NCBI GenBank assembly: GCA_027081065.1
Contig: JALWLW010000088.1
Coordinates: 1-43,170, forward strand
Direction: 5' to 3'
Length of the DNA stretch: 43,170 nucleotides
Origin: Campylobacteraceae bacterium
Lineage (GTDB): Bacteria > Campylobacterota > Campylobacteria > Campylobacterales > Sulfurovaceae
Made by a program: the position numbers and the translations under genes. The notes beneath the pieces were generated by a model. It did not search any database. It saw only the letters and a program-made list of their open reading frames with translations, and was not told where the DNA came from. Each line of letters opens with the position of its first letter. Position 1 is the stretch's first letter. Positions 26,283 through 34,634 of this stretch are shown in pieces.

Positions 26283-27230
26283 ATGCGAGGATACATGCTT
26301 TTCTCTGGTACAGCCAATCCAGAACTTGCCGAACAAATTTCAAAAGAACTAGACTTACCACTTTCAGAAGCGAGAATGAAACAGTTTTCAGATGGTGAAA
26401 TAAATGTTAAAATTGAAGAGAGTGTTAGAGGTAAAGATGTGTTTATTATTCAGCCTACTTCTGCTCCTGCAAACTCTAATTTAATGGAATTGTTAATTAT
26501 GACAGATGCCCTAAAGCGTTCTTCTGCAAAGTCTATTACTGCTGTTGTGCCTTATTATGGTTATGCAAGACAAGATAGAAAAGCAGAACCACGTGTACCG
26601 ATTTCGGCAAAACTTGTTGCTAACCTTATGGAAACATCAGGAATTACGCGTGTGATTACCATTGATTTACATGCTTCTCAAATTCAAGGTTTTTTTGATA
26701 TTCCTGTAGACAACCTTTATGGTGCTGTACTTTTTAAAGAGTATATTCAGTCTAAAAACTTTAAAAATCCAGTGATTGCTAGTCCAGATATTGGAGGGGT
26801 TGCTCGTGCTAGATATTTTGCTAAGTCTTTAGGGCTTGATATGGTGATTGTAGACAAACGACGTGAAAAAGCTAATGAATCAGAAGTCATGAATATTATT
26901 GGTGATGTTGAGGGTAAAGATGTGATTATGATAGATGATATGATAGACACAGCAGGAACAATGGTAAAAGGAGCAGCTGCACTTAAAGCACAAGGAGCAG
27001 CGTCGGTCATGGCGTGTTGTACTCATCCTGTGCTTTCTGGTCCTGCTTATGAGCGTATTCAAAAAGGGGAGCTGGATGAGTTAGTGATTACTGATACCAT
27101 TGCTACTACTGAAAACTCTAATAAATGTGACAAAATTAAAGTCTTATCAACTTCTAAGATGTTAGCAGAAGTTATTAGACGGGTTTATCATAATGAGAGT
27201 TTAAATTCTATCTTTGGAACGGCGAACTAA
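26283..27230 (+). CDS. prs: Ribose-phosphate pyrophosphokinase (PRPP synthetase)
   Basis: 315 residues, the usual length of bacterial class I Prs. Makes PRPP from ribose 5-phosphate and ATP for nucleotide, histidine and tryptophan synthesis. Visible motifs are the N-terminal [10 protein letters not shown], the flexible catalytic loop [15 protein letters not shown], and the PRPP-binding loop [14 protein letters not shown]. The start MRGYMLFSG matches the usual start of Campylobacterota Prs and is preceded by AAGGG. Its stop overlaps the lepA start (TAATG), so the two are cotranslated. Confidence 0.96.
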   Translation: MRGYMLFSGTANPELAEQISKELDLPLSEARMKQFSDGEINVKIEESVRGKDVFIIQPTSAPANSNLMELLIMTDALKRSSAKSITAVVPYYGYARQDRKAEPRVPISAKLVANLMETSGITRVITIDLHASQIQGFFDIPVDNLYGAVLFKEYIQSKNFKNPVIASPDIGGVARARYFAKSLGLDMVIVDKRREKANESEVMNIIGDVEGKDVIMIDDMIDTAGTMVKGAAALKAQGAASVMACCTHPVLSGPAYERIQKGELDELVITDTIATTENSNKCDKIKVLSTSKMLAEVIRRVYHNESLNSIFGTAN

Positions 27231-29044
27231 TGTCAGATTTTAACGTCCCTCAAAAAAATATTCGTAATTTTTCGATTATTGCTCATATTGACCATGGAAA
27301 GTCTACCTTGGCTGATAGAATTATTCAAGAGTGTTCAGCTGTATCTGAGCGAAAGATGTCAGCCCAAGTGATGGACACGATGGACATTGAAAAAGAGCGT
27401 GGTATTACGATTAAAGCTCAATCGGTTCGGCTCGACTATGAACGTGACGGTGAGCATTATATTTTAAACCTCATTGACACCCCTGGACATGTGGACTTTT
27501 CATATGAAGTGAGTCGCTCTTTGGCCTCTTCTGAGGGGGCGTTACTTATTATTGATGCTGCACAAGGGGTTGAGGCACAAACCATTGCCAATGTCTACAT
27601 TGCCATGGAAAATGACCTTGAACTTTTACCAGTGGTCAACAAGATAGATTTACCAGCAGCCGAACCAGAGCGTGTGTTAGAAGAGGTTGAAGATGCCATT
27701 GGTATTGATTGTACTGAGCATTGTTTGGTTTCAGCTAAAACTGGTTTGGGTGTTCCTGAACTCATTGATGCTATTGTTGATCTTATTCCTGCTCCAAGTG
27801 GTGATGCAGATGCTTCTTGTAAAGCCTTGATTTATGATTCATGGTTTGACAACTATTTAGGGGCTTTGGCATTGGTGCGTGTTTATGAAGGTAGTATTGA
27901 AAAGGGTCAAAAGATTAAGATTATGAGTACACAAGAAGAGCATGTTGTACTTGACCTTATGTATCCAAATCCTATTGCTCCTATTAAAACATCCAAGATT
28001 AGAACAGGTGAAATTGGTATTGTGGTTACAGGTCAAAAAACTGTTGAAGGGCTTCAAGTAGGAGATACCCTAACGGATGCTAAGAATCCTACAGCAGATA
28101 TTATTGAAGGTTTTGAACCAGCTAAACCCTTTGTATTTGCAGGTATTTACCCTATTGAGACAGATAGGTTTGAAGATTTACGCGATGCTCTAAATAAGTT
28201 AAAGCTTAATGACTCCTCTATCTCATTTGAGCCAGAGTCCTCTTTGGCATTGGGGTCTGGTTTTAGAACAGGTTTCCTAGGTATGTTACATATGGAAGTG
28301 ATTAAAGAGCGTTTGGAGCGTGAGTTTAATCTTGAACTGATTGCTTCTGCTCCAACGGTTGTTTATGAAGTTTTACAAAATGATGGTACAAGAATAGACA
28401 TTCAAAACCCTTTTGAATTACCTGAACCGATGAAGATTGATACGATTTTTGAACCTTATATTAAAGCGACTATTTTAGTACCTAATGACTACTTAGGAAA
28501 TGTGATTAAGCTACTTAATGATCGTCGTGGTATGCAGATTAAGATGGACTACATTAATTCTGAACGGGTTCTTTTAGAATATGATATTCCGATGAATGAA
28601 ATTGTATTAGATTTTTATGATAAATTAAAAAGTACCACAAAAGGGTATGCGAGTTTTGATTATGAACCTATTGGTTTTAGACCAGGAGACTTGGTGAAGC
28701 TCGACATTAAAGTAGCTGGAGATGTGGTAGATGCTCTTTCTATTATTGTTCCTCGTGATAGGGCTAGAACGAAAGGTTTAGCTTTTGTCCAATCATTAAA
28801 AGAGTTGATTCCAAGACAACTATTTGAAGTAGCCATTCAAGCGAGTATTGGCAATGAAATTATTGCTCGAACCAATGTTAAATCTACAGGTAAAAATGTA
28901 ACAGCGAAGTGTTATGGGGGAGATATTACACGTAAACGTAAACTATTAGACAAACAAAAAGCTGGTAAAAAACGTATGAAAGCCATTGGGTCTGTAAATG
29001 TTCCTCAAGAAGCATTCATGGCTGTACTAAAGTTAGACTCTTAG
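27230..29044 (+). CDS. lepA: Elongation factor 4, translational back-translocase GTPase
   Basis: 604 residues, typical for LepA. GTPase motifs: G1 AHIDHGKST (near residue 20), the switch I segment [10 protein letters not shown]3 DTPGHVDF, G4 NKID and G5 SAKTG. The C-terminal LepA domain includes [17 protein letters not shown], the conserved end that reaches the tRNA site. It acts on the ribosome under ionic or temperature stress. Its start overlaps the prs stop by one base. Confidence 0.96.
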   Translation: MSDFNVPQKNIRNFSIIAHIDHGKSTLADRIIQECSAVSERKMSAQVMDTMDIEKERGITIKAQSVRLDYERDGEHYILNLIDTPGHVDFSYEVSRSLASSEGALLIIDAAQGVEAQTIANVYIAMENDLELLPVVNKIDLPAAEPERVLEEVEDAIGIDCTEHCLVSAKTGLGVPELIDAIVDLIPAPSGDADASCKALIYDSWFDNYLGALALVRVYEGSIEKGQKIKIMSTQEEHVVLDLMYPNPIAPIKTSKIRTGEIGIVVTGQKTVEGLQVGDTLTDAKNPTADIIEGFEPAKPFVFAGIYPIETDRFEDLRDALNKLKLNDSSISFEPESSLALGSGFRTGFLGMLHMEVIKERLEREFNLELIASAPTVVYEVLQNDGTRIDIQNPFELPEPMKIDTIFEPYIKATILVPNDYLGNVIKLLNDRRGMQIKMDYINSERVLLEYDIPMNEIVLDFYDKLKSTTKGYASFDYEPIGFRPGDLVKLDIKVAGDVVDALSIIVPRDRARTKGLAFVQSLKELIPRQLFEVAIQASIGNEIIARTNVKSTGKNVTAKCYGGDITRKRKLLDKQKAGKKRMKAIGSVNVPQEAFMAVLKLDS

Positions 29045-29054
29045 GAGATTTAGT

Positions 29055-29339
29055 ATGCATCAAGTCTCTTTGTCCGAATTTCAAGATGCTGTAGAGAGTT
29101 TAGAGCTTATCTCTTTACGCACAAAAGAAGATGTACGAAGAAAATACTTGAAGCTCTCACGAAAGTACCACCCTGATATGGAGGATGGCTCAACTGAAAA
29201 ATTTCAAGAGATACGTGAAGCTTATGAAATTTTGGTTGAATATATGGATAACTTTCGTTTTGTTTTTTCAGATGAAGAGTTTAAACAGCAAAACCCTATT
29301 TTAGTCAATGTAGGAAGTGGCTTTTTAGAGGGAAAGTAA
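29055..29339 (+). CDS. Small J-domain protein
   Basis: 94 residues made almost only of a DnaJ domain (about 6-72), with the HPD motif in KLSRKYHPDMEDG and the helix IV pattern FQEIREAYEIL. It lacks the G/F-rich, zinc-finger and client-binding domains, so it is a co-chaperone that would stimulate DnaK on a specific partner. It lies 10 bp after lepA, in the same transcript by spacing, with ribosome site AGGAG. It ends two bases before the convergent bpt gene. Confidence 0.8.
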   Translation: MHQVSLSEFQDAVESLELISLRTKEDVRRKYLKLSRKYHPDMEDGSTEKFQEIREAYEILVEYMDNFRFVFSDEEFKQQNPILVNVGSGFLEGK

Positions 29340-29341
29340 AG

Positions 29342-30106
29342 TTATAAATTTTTCATCCAAGGTTTCCATAAAGGTTGCTCTACAATTTTTGGAAACCCCT
29401 CTAGTACTTCTAATGGCTGGAATTTTTCTTTGTATTCAAAAGCTTTATAACCCTCAATCCAATTACCAAGATAGACCCATTTAAGACCCAATGTTGTTGC
29501 TAAGTGTATTTGGTAGAGTAGGGAGTAAGTTCCTAAAGAAAAACGAGGATAATCAGGGTCGTAATAACAATAAACAGCAGAAATGCCATCATCTAAAATA
29601 TCAATTAAATCAACACAAACAAGTTTGTCATCTATGTAGTAACGAAGTTCTTTTCCAAACTCAAAAGCACCAGAAACATATGTTTCATAATACTCTGTTC
29701 GTCCAATATCTTTATGTATCCATCCATCTTTTTTTGCTTTGTATGTATGATATTTATTGTAAAGATCTACATGTTCTTGGGTAGAACTGGGTTCTCTTAC
29801 CGTAATCTGAGTATCATCGTTTCGGTTAATGGCTTTTTTTTGAGATTTTGAATGTTTAAAATTTTTGACATCAATACGTAAACTTTTACATGCCGTACAG
29901 TCAGCACATTCTGGGTAAATATAGTTGCGTCCAAAGCGTCTCCAGCCACGTTGGGTAACACGGGTGGCAAAACTTTGTGTAACCACATCAACTTGTCGGT
30001 GGTTTACGCTCATTTTTGTATTTGGGATATAAGGGCATGGTTTGTCACTTACCGAACAATCTTTTGCAGTGGGTCTTAAGTTATATTGGCTATTTCTCTC
30101 ATACAT
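29342..30106 (-). CDS. bpt: Aspartate/glutamate leucyltransferase (Bpt/Ate family)
   Basis: 254 residues. Transfers leucine from Leu-tRNA to N-terminal Asp or Glu, marking proteins for ClpS/ClpAP degradation. The N-terminal Cys-rich part CPYIPN (about 24-29), YPECADCTACKSLRIDV (about 64-80) and the C-terminal GNAT-like half (YKYDPDYPRF-type YCYYDPDYPRFSLG, YLGNWIEGYKAFEYKEKF) match bacterial Bpt. In this family eukaryotic-type arginyltransferases and bacterial Bpt are close, so the amino acid moved is inferred from the bacterial setting. Confidence 0.88.
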   Translation of the reverse strand: MYERNSQYNLRPTAKDCSVSDKPCPYIPNTKMSVNHRQVDVVTQSFATRVTQRGWRRFGRNYIYPECADCTACKSLRIDVKNFKHSKSQKKAINRNDDTQITVREPSSTQEHVDLYNKYHTYKAKKDGWIHKDIGRTEYYETYVSGAFEFGKELRYYIDDKLVCVDLIDILDDGISAVYCYYDPDYPRFSLGTYSLLYQIHLATTLGLKWVYLGNWIEGYKAFEYKEKFQPLEVLEGFPKIVEQPLWKPWMKNL

Positions 30107-30174
30107 GATTTAAATTATATCGAAATTTTGCTACAATCTACTCTTTAAGAGAGTTAATTAAATAAGGGTTTATT

Positions 30175-30489
30175 ATGAATAAACAAACGTTACAACAAAT
30201 ACTTTTCCAATTACAAGAACAAAACAAAGAGTTACTAACAGCAGTTATGAATTTACAAGTTTCAAATAATCAATTAAAAAAACAATTAAATCATGATTTT
30301 AATAAAGTTTATGAAGAGTTATATAGTAAAAAAGAGATTGATGAAGTAAAAGAATTTTTAGCGTCGAAAAAGTTTATTACAGAAGAGTTGAATCATATTA
30401 CAGATAAAGAAACTAGCAAAATAGTTGAAAAATTTGAAGAGAATTTTCAGGCGATGGAAGAAAATTTAGAATATATTTTTAATGCTTAA
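30175..30489 (+). CDS. Small coiled-coil protein of unknown function
   Basis: 104 residues, mostly charged coiled coil (about 5-45: LQEQNKELLTAVMNLQVSNN; 60-100), with no signal peptide or membrane segment. A clear ribosome site (AAGGG, about 9 bases before the ATG) and the 8-base overlap of its stop with the coaX start suggest a real, translationally coupled gene. No family recognised. A cytoplasmic scaffold or accessory protein is the most one can say. Confidence 0.6.
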   Translation: MNKQTLQQILFQLQEQNKELLTAVMNLQVSNNQLKKQLNHDFNKVYEELYSKKEIDEVKEFLASKKFITEELNHITDKETSKIVEKFEENFQAMEENLEYIFNA

Positions 30490-31117
30490 GCAGATTACAT
30501 ATTTAGCTGACATAGGAAACAGTCGAATACATCTCTATAATGGTAAAGAGGTGATTCATCTTAGTCATGAAGAAGCTTTAAGTGAGTATAGAGATGAGCA
30601 GGTAAAATACATTACAGTTAAACATCAACTCAAGGAACAGTTGAGTACTTTAAAAACTTGGGAAGATGTTTCTAGGTTTATGTATATTGAAAATGAGTAT
30701 GATACCATGGGCATTGACCGTAAGGCTATTTGTCTATCTCATACAAATGGAATTTTTGTAAGTGCTGGTTCTGCTATTACCGTAGATGTTGTTGAAGAGG
30801 GAAGATATGTTGGAGGGTTTTTACTTCCTGGACTTAAAGCCTATATTGATGCTTATGCGAGTATTTCTCCTGCGTTAGAGATAAAATTAAATAGAGATAT
30901 ATCGTTAGATACTCTACCTAGGACAACAATAGATGCCATAAGTTTTGGTATAATTTCTTCAATAAAATTGCTCATAGAAAAGCATCAATTTAATAAAAAA
31001 CTTTATATCTCAGGTGGAGATGGTGAATTTCTTTCTGGTTTTTTTGAAAATGTTTTGTTTGATGAGACATTAATATTTCAGGGCATGAAAAATGCATTGA
31101 AAGTAAAAAAAGGATAA
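30482..31117 (+). CDS. coaX: Type III pantothenate kinase
   Basis: 211 residues, short as in other Campylobacterota CoaX (the family elsewhere is about 240-260). First step of coenzyme A synthesis, phosphorylating pantothenate with ATP. ASKHA-fold motifs: DIGNSRIHLYNG (phosphate 1), VSAGSAITVDVVEEGRYVGGFLLPGLKA (active site with the catalytic Asp in TVD), and ISGGDGEF near the C-terminus (phosphate 2). The ATG lies inside the preceding gene's last codons. Confidence 0.9.
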   Translation: MLKQITYLADIGNSRIHLYNGKEVIHLSHEEALSEYRDEQVKYITVKHQLKEQLSTLKTWEDVSRFMYIENEYDTMGIDRKAICLSHTNGIFVSAGSAITVDVVEEGRYVGGFLLPGLKAYIDAYASISPALEIKLNRDISLDTLPRTTIDAISFGIISSIKLLIEKHQFNKKLYISGGDGEFLSGFFENVLFDETLIFQGMKNALKVKKG

Positions 31118-31122
31118 CAAGT

Positions 31123-31818
31123 ATGTCAAATGCACTTGACCTCTATGCTAAGGTTGAAGATTTATTAGGTGTTGATGAAGTAACGCCTTTGTTAAATGAG
31201 TATTATCATGAGACATTAGAGGCTATGCAGTTTAAAACTTTATTAGATGTAGGTTGTGGTTCGGGTAGCTTTCTTTTAGAGTTAGCAGAAAAACAACCCC
31301 ATGTAAGAACTTTGGGTATTGACCTTAGTCCCGTTATGGTTGAGAGAACAAAAGCTAAAAATTTAAATGCGCAGTGTATTGATCTATGTAAGCTAGAGGG
31401 GAAGTTTGATGTTATCACGGCTATTTTTGATATGGTTAATTATTTAGATAAAAAAAACTTAAAGCGTTTTTTAGGATGTATAGAAGAACATTTAGAAGTT
31501 GGTGGGCACTTTATTTTTGATATTAATACACTGTTTGCTTTTAAAGTAGTGGCTGCTGGATCTTTCATTAAAGATGGAGGCGATCGTTTTGTGACCATTG
31601 ATTCTGATTATGATGAAGAAGCAGGGGAATATTATATGGATTTTACTCTTTTTGAAAAACAAAAAGAGTGTTTTGTTAAAAGTCAAGATGCTATTACTCA
31701 GTATTATCATAAAGTTAATGAAATTCAAAAATTAACAAAGATGAAGTTGGTTTCTAAAAAAGCTATTTCAATTTATTCTAATGAGAGTGAAAAGCTTTAT
31801 TTGATTTTTAAGAATTAG
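31123..31818 (+). CDS. Class I SAM-dependent methyltransferase
   Basis: 231 residues. Motif I LLDVGCGSGSFLLELAE (about 41-57) with the downstream acidic strand TLGIDLS binds S-adenosylmethionine. Motif IV is FDVITAIFDMVNYLD. It belongs to the Methyltransf_11/25 group; the substrate is unknown. It follows coaX by 5 bp in the same transcript, and the stop codon is immediately followed by a hairpin and T-tract. Confidence 0.85.
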   Translation: MSNALDLYAKVEDLLGVDEVTPLLNEYYHETLEAMQFKTLLDVGCGSGSFLLELAEKQPHVRTLGIDLSPVMVERTKAKNLNAQCIDLCKLEGKFDVITAIFDMVNYLDKKNLKRFLGCIEEHLEVGGHFIFDINTLFAFKVVAAGSFIKDGGDRFVTIDSDYDEEAGEYYMDFTLFEKQKECFVKSQDAITQYYHKVNEIQKLTKMKLVSKKAISIYSNESEKLYLIFKN

Positions 31819-31884
31819 TATTATTTATGTTGTAGTATTATAACTTTACAGAGTGAGTAGTAATGCTACAAATAATACTTTTTT
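31817..31884 (+). terminator. Terminator after the coaX-methyltransferase unit
   Basis: A 10-bp stem (AGTATTATTT near 31817 with its complement ending at 31879) plus a 4-bp inner stem, then T6. It lies directly at the end of the methyltransferase gene and fits an intrinsic terminator. The long loop lowers confidence. Confidence 0.45.
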
Positions 31885-31911
31885 AATATCTTCTAGCTAA
31901 AAAGTTAAATT

Positions 31912-32322
31912 TTACCATTTACGTAATTGTACATGACATTGTAAACACTGTTTTGAGATTTTATTGTAGGCTTGTAATGCTTGTTTTGGGTCGCCATTTG
32001 CAAATCGTTCTTCTATATCATTTGCTTTACGAACAATTTTTTTTTGAATTTTTTGTGTCATTTTTACATTATTACGTAACCACTTCTCATAAACATCCTT
32101 ATCAGCAATTTCTGAATCTGTTTGATTTATCTTAATCACCGTATCTTTGAGGGTTTTAACGCCATCTTTAACAATGTCTAGGTTGTTATAAAAAAATCCA
32201 TCTTGTATGTCATGCATTGCTTGTGCCATTTTTTGCATGTCTGAAATTCTCTCAGCTTGAGTGTAGGCATTAACTTGGGTAGAAGCAAATAGTATGACGG
32301 GTATTAGTAGTAGTTTTTTCAT
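31912..32322 (-). CDS. Cytochrome c'-like exported haem protein
   Basis: 136 residues: signal peptide (MKKLLLIPVILFASTQVNA), four helices, and a single haem-binding motif CLQCH close to the C-terminus (about 128-132, KQCLQCHVQLRKW). A four-helix protein with a C-terminal CXXCH is the cytochrome c'/c556 arrangement; such proteins bind NO or act in periplasmic electron transfer. The conserved aromatic next to the haem cannot be judged by eye. It is monocistronic, transcribed towards the methyltransferase terminator. Confidence 0.72.
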   Translation of the reverse strand: MKKLLLIPVILFASTQVNAYTQAERISDMQKMAQAMHDIQDGFFYNNLDIVKDGVKTLKDTVIKINQTDSEIADKDVYEKWLRNNVKMTQKIQKKIVRKANDIEERFANGDPKQALQAYNKISKQCLQCHVQLRKW

Positions 32323-32515
32323 TTAGATTATCCTTTTTGATACTTATAATATTTATTATAACAAATTATTACTAAGCTCATAAACTTAACAATGTAAATA
32401 TTTGCTTTATTATTTGTTGATTTTAGTAAATTACTTTTAGAGATAGCAACTATTTTAATTATTTTTTTTTATGCTTTATAAGTACTATTTAAAATAATAT
32501 ATATTATCATTCGCT

Positions 32516-32521
32516 TATAAT
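32516..32521 (+). promoter_or_regulatory. Probable -10 element of the first 11-mer-repeat gene
   Basis: TATAAT at 32516-32521 lies 22 bases before the start codon at 32543, with ribosome site AAGGA at 32529-32533 between them. The -35 region is not recognisable, as is usual for sigma-70 promoters in Campylobacterota. The short leader makes this a reasonable promoter, though such sequences are common in A/T-rich DNA. Confidence 0.35.
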
Positions 32522-32542
32522 AATACATAAGGACGTCCCGAT

Positions 32543-33409
32543 ATGAAAAAAATCATAATCATAAGTGCTGCGACAGCAGCATTATTAACAACTGCTTCAG
32601 CTGAATTCTCTTTTGGAGATATGTTTAGAGACATGAAAGAGGCTGCTACTTCAATGAGTAAAGATGCAAAAGATTCGATATCGTCAGTAAAAGATGGTGT
32701 GGTAGAGAGTACAAAATCAGCAGAGAGAACAGTAACAAATGTAAGTTCAGATGTAAAAGATTCATCAGTAAAAGTATCTGATGACTTAAAAACAGCAGAA
32801 GTTTCAACTTCAAAAGACTCAAGAGATTCAGTAGTAGAAGTAGCAGAAGATTCAAAAGATGCACTTACAAACACAACAAAAGATATTAAAGATGGTGCGA
32901 CAATAGCATCAAAAGATATTAAAGATGCATCAGTTGCTGTATCAAAAGATGTAAATGATGCTACAAAAGCAGTATCAGCAGATACAACAAAAAATATCTC
33001 AACAGTATCAGCAGATACAACAAAAAATGTTTCAACAGTGTCAAATGATGCAACATCTTCAGTAAAAACAGTATCAACAGATGGTACAGCTTCAGTAAAG
33101 ACACTAGTAGAGAATGCAAAAGATGCATCAACAACAGCAGTAACAGAAGCATCAGGAAATGCTAAATCAGCAGTAACAGATGCTACGAGTTCATTGAAAA
33201 CAGTATCAACAGATGCAAAAGAAGCAGTAAAGACAGCAACAACAGAAGCTAGTACAGCAGTGAAGACAGCAACAACAGAGGCTTCAGCAACAGCTAAAAC
33301 AGTTACTGATGATGCATCTGATGTATCAAATACAGCTACTAAAAATGTTTCTGATACAGCTAAAACAGCAACAAATGATGTTTCAAACACAGTTAAAGAC
33401 GCTAAATAG
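32543..33409 (+). CDS. Exported 11-mer-repeat protein, LEA-like (copy 1)
   Basis: 288 residues: signal peptide (to about A20), a short segment FSFGDMFRDM, then 23 consecutive 11-residue repeats (residues 32-284) without any insertion or deletion, and a final KDAK. Repeats have the pattern K-T-A-T-T-E-A-S-T-A-V: small and polar, with A/V at positions 3, 7 and 10-11 forming a hydrophobic stripe when helical. No Cys, Trp, Pro, His or Tyr is present. Such 11-mer amphipathic repeats occur in group 3 LEA proteins and other extended helical proteins, often disordered until they bind membranes or dry. The function is unknown; a membrane-, surface- or stress-protective role is inference. It shares a 312-bp identical DNA stretch with copy 3 (see findings). 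Confidence 0.9.
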   Translation: MKKIIIISAATAALLTTASAEFSFGDMFRDMKEAATSMSKDAKDSISSVKDGVVESTKSAERTVTNVSSDVKDSSVKVSDDLKTAEVSTSKDSRDSVVEVAEDSKDALTNTTKDIKDGATIASKDIKDASVAVSKDVNDATKAVSADTTKNISTVSADTTKNVSTVSNDATSSVKTVSTDGTASVKTLVENAKDASTTAVTEASGNAKSAVTDATSSLKTVSTDAKEAVKTATTEASTAVKTATTEASATAKTVTDDASDVSNTATKNVSDTAKTATNDVSNTVKDAK

Positions 33410-33428
33410 TTTTTATTCTTCTTCTATT

Positions 33429-33469
33429 TAAAGTTACTAATTTTATTAGTAACTTTAATATTTTTTCTC
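33429..33469 (+). terminator. Terminator of 11-mer-repeat gene copy 1
   Basis: A perfect 13-bp stem (33429-33441 with 33445-33457, loop TTT) is followed by ATATTTTTTCT. It begins 20 bp after the stop codon of copy 1 and separates it from copy 2, which has its own TATAAT at 33555-33560. Confidence 0.7.
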
Positions 33470-33554
33470 CTCCATTTTTTAAGCTAATTTGAATATCTTA
33501 TAGAAAATAATATTATTTTGTTAATTAATGTTATTTATATAGTGTATTACTTAG

Positions 33555-33560
33555 TATAAT
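33555..33560 (+). promoter_or_regulatory. Candidate -10 element of the second 11-mer-repeat gene
   Basis: TATAAT at 33555-33560, 75 bases upstream of the start codon at 33636. The terminator after copy 1 makes an own promoter for copy 2 likely. The TATAAT is one of several A/T-rich candidates in this gap. Confidence 0.3.
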
Positions 33561-33635
33561 AAAATAGATAATTTTAAGTTATTTAGAATAAAGGTAAAGT
33601 TATAATTCTCAAAATTTAAAATACGAGGATTTAAA

Positions 33636-34502
33636 ATGACAAAAATTACAATAATTTCAGCTATTACAGCTGCAATGGTGACAACAGCAACAGCAGATTT
33701 TTCTTTTGGGGACATGTTTAAGGAGATGAAAGAAGCTTCTACTGCGATGAGCAAAGATATGAAAGATTCAGTAGCATCAGTAAAAGATGGTGTAGTAGAG
33801 AGTACAAAATCAGCAGAGAGAACAGTAACAAATGTGAGTTCAGATGTTAAAGATGTATCAGTAAAAGTATCTGATGATTTAAAAACTGCAGAAGTTAATT
33901 CATCTAAAGATATATCTGGAACAGCAACGGATTTATCTGATGACACTAAAGAGTCTCTTAAAGCAACAACAACAGACCTTAAAGATTCTGCAACTATTGC
34001 TACTAAAGATATGAAAGAGACCACAACTGTACTTTCAACTGATGCAGTAGCAACAACGAAAGCACTTTCAACTGATGCAAGTAAAAATATAACAACTGTT
34101 TCAAATGAAGCATCAACTTCAGCTAATACTGTATCAAGTGATTTAAATAGTTCAGTTAATACAATTTCAAATAATGCAAAATCTTCATTAACTACTGTGT
34201 CAGATAGTTTAAAAGATACAGCTAAAACAGCAATTACAAAAGTTTCAGAAAATACTAAATCTAGCATCACAGAAGTAACTTCTTCAGTAAAAACAGTTTC
34301 AACAGATATTAAAGATGCAACAATTTCAGCAACAACTGAAGCGAGTACAGCAGCAAAGACAGTAACAACAGAAGCTTCAGAGACAGTAAAAACAGCTACT
34401 GATAATGCATCTAATGTATCAAATACAGCTACTAAAAATGTTTCTAATACAGCTAAAACAGCTACGAATGACGTTACAAAAACAATAGAAGATGTTAAAT
34501 AA
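33636..34502 (+). CDS. Exported 11-mer-repeat protein, LEA-like (copy 2)
   Basis: 288 residues, the same length as the other two copies, with signal peptide, FSFGDMFKEM and 23 in-register 11-mers ending EDVK. Residues about 49-87 (VKDGVVESTKSAERTV onwards) are almost identical in protein to copies 1 and 3, although the DNA differs at many third positions. The later repeats differ more (for example TTVSNEASTSA). It therefore appears to have separated earlier than copies 1 and 3 did, with selection holding the N-terminal block. It has its own ribosome site (GAGGA) and an upstream terminator, so it may be expressed independently. Confidence 0.9.
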   Translation: MTKITIISAITAAMVTTATADFSFGDMFKEMKEASTAMSKDMKDSVASVKDGVVESTKSAERTVTNVSSDVKDVSVKVSDDLKTAEVNSSKDISGTATDLSDDTKESLKATTTDLKDSATIATKDMKETTTVLSTDAVATTKALSTDASKNITTVSNEASTSANTVSSDLNSSVNTISNNAKSSLTTVSDSLKDTAKTAITKVSENTKSSITEVTSSVKTVSTDIKDATISATTEASTAAKTVTTEASETVKTATDNASNVSNTATKNVSNTAKTATNDVTKTIEDVK

Positions 34503-34526
34503 TCATCATTTATATTGATTATTTAA
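34495..34526 (+). terminator. Possible terminator overlapping the end of copy 2
   Basis: An 11-bp inverted repeat (34495-34505 with 34516-34526, loop of 10) includes the last codon and stop of copy 2 and is followed by AATATATTTTATT. The stem is nearly all A/T, so it is a weak candidate. Confidence 0.3.
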
Positions 34527-34634
34527 AATATATTTTATTAATGTATATTATTTATATTGATTTAAGTTTTGTTTTAAGAAACTATCGTTAATATTTCTTC
34601 GAACAAATAAAAAACAAAGAATTAAGGACAAAAA

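Noticed and set aside
32515..33390. Long open frame (291 codons) on the minus strand opposite 11-mer-repeat copy 1, with similar ones opposite copies 2 and 3
   Set aside because: The sense strand has a signal peptide, ribosome site and repeats. The antisense openness follows from the repeat's biased codons, which contain few complements of stop codons. The antisense products are low-complexity Ser/Val/Phe-rich with no start signals.
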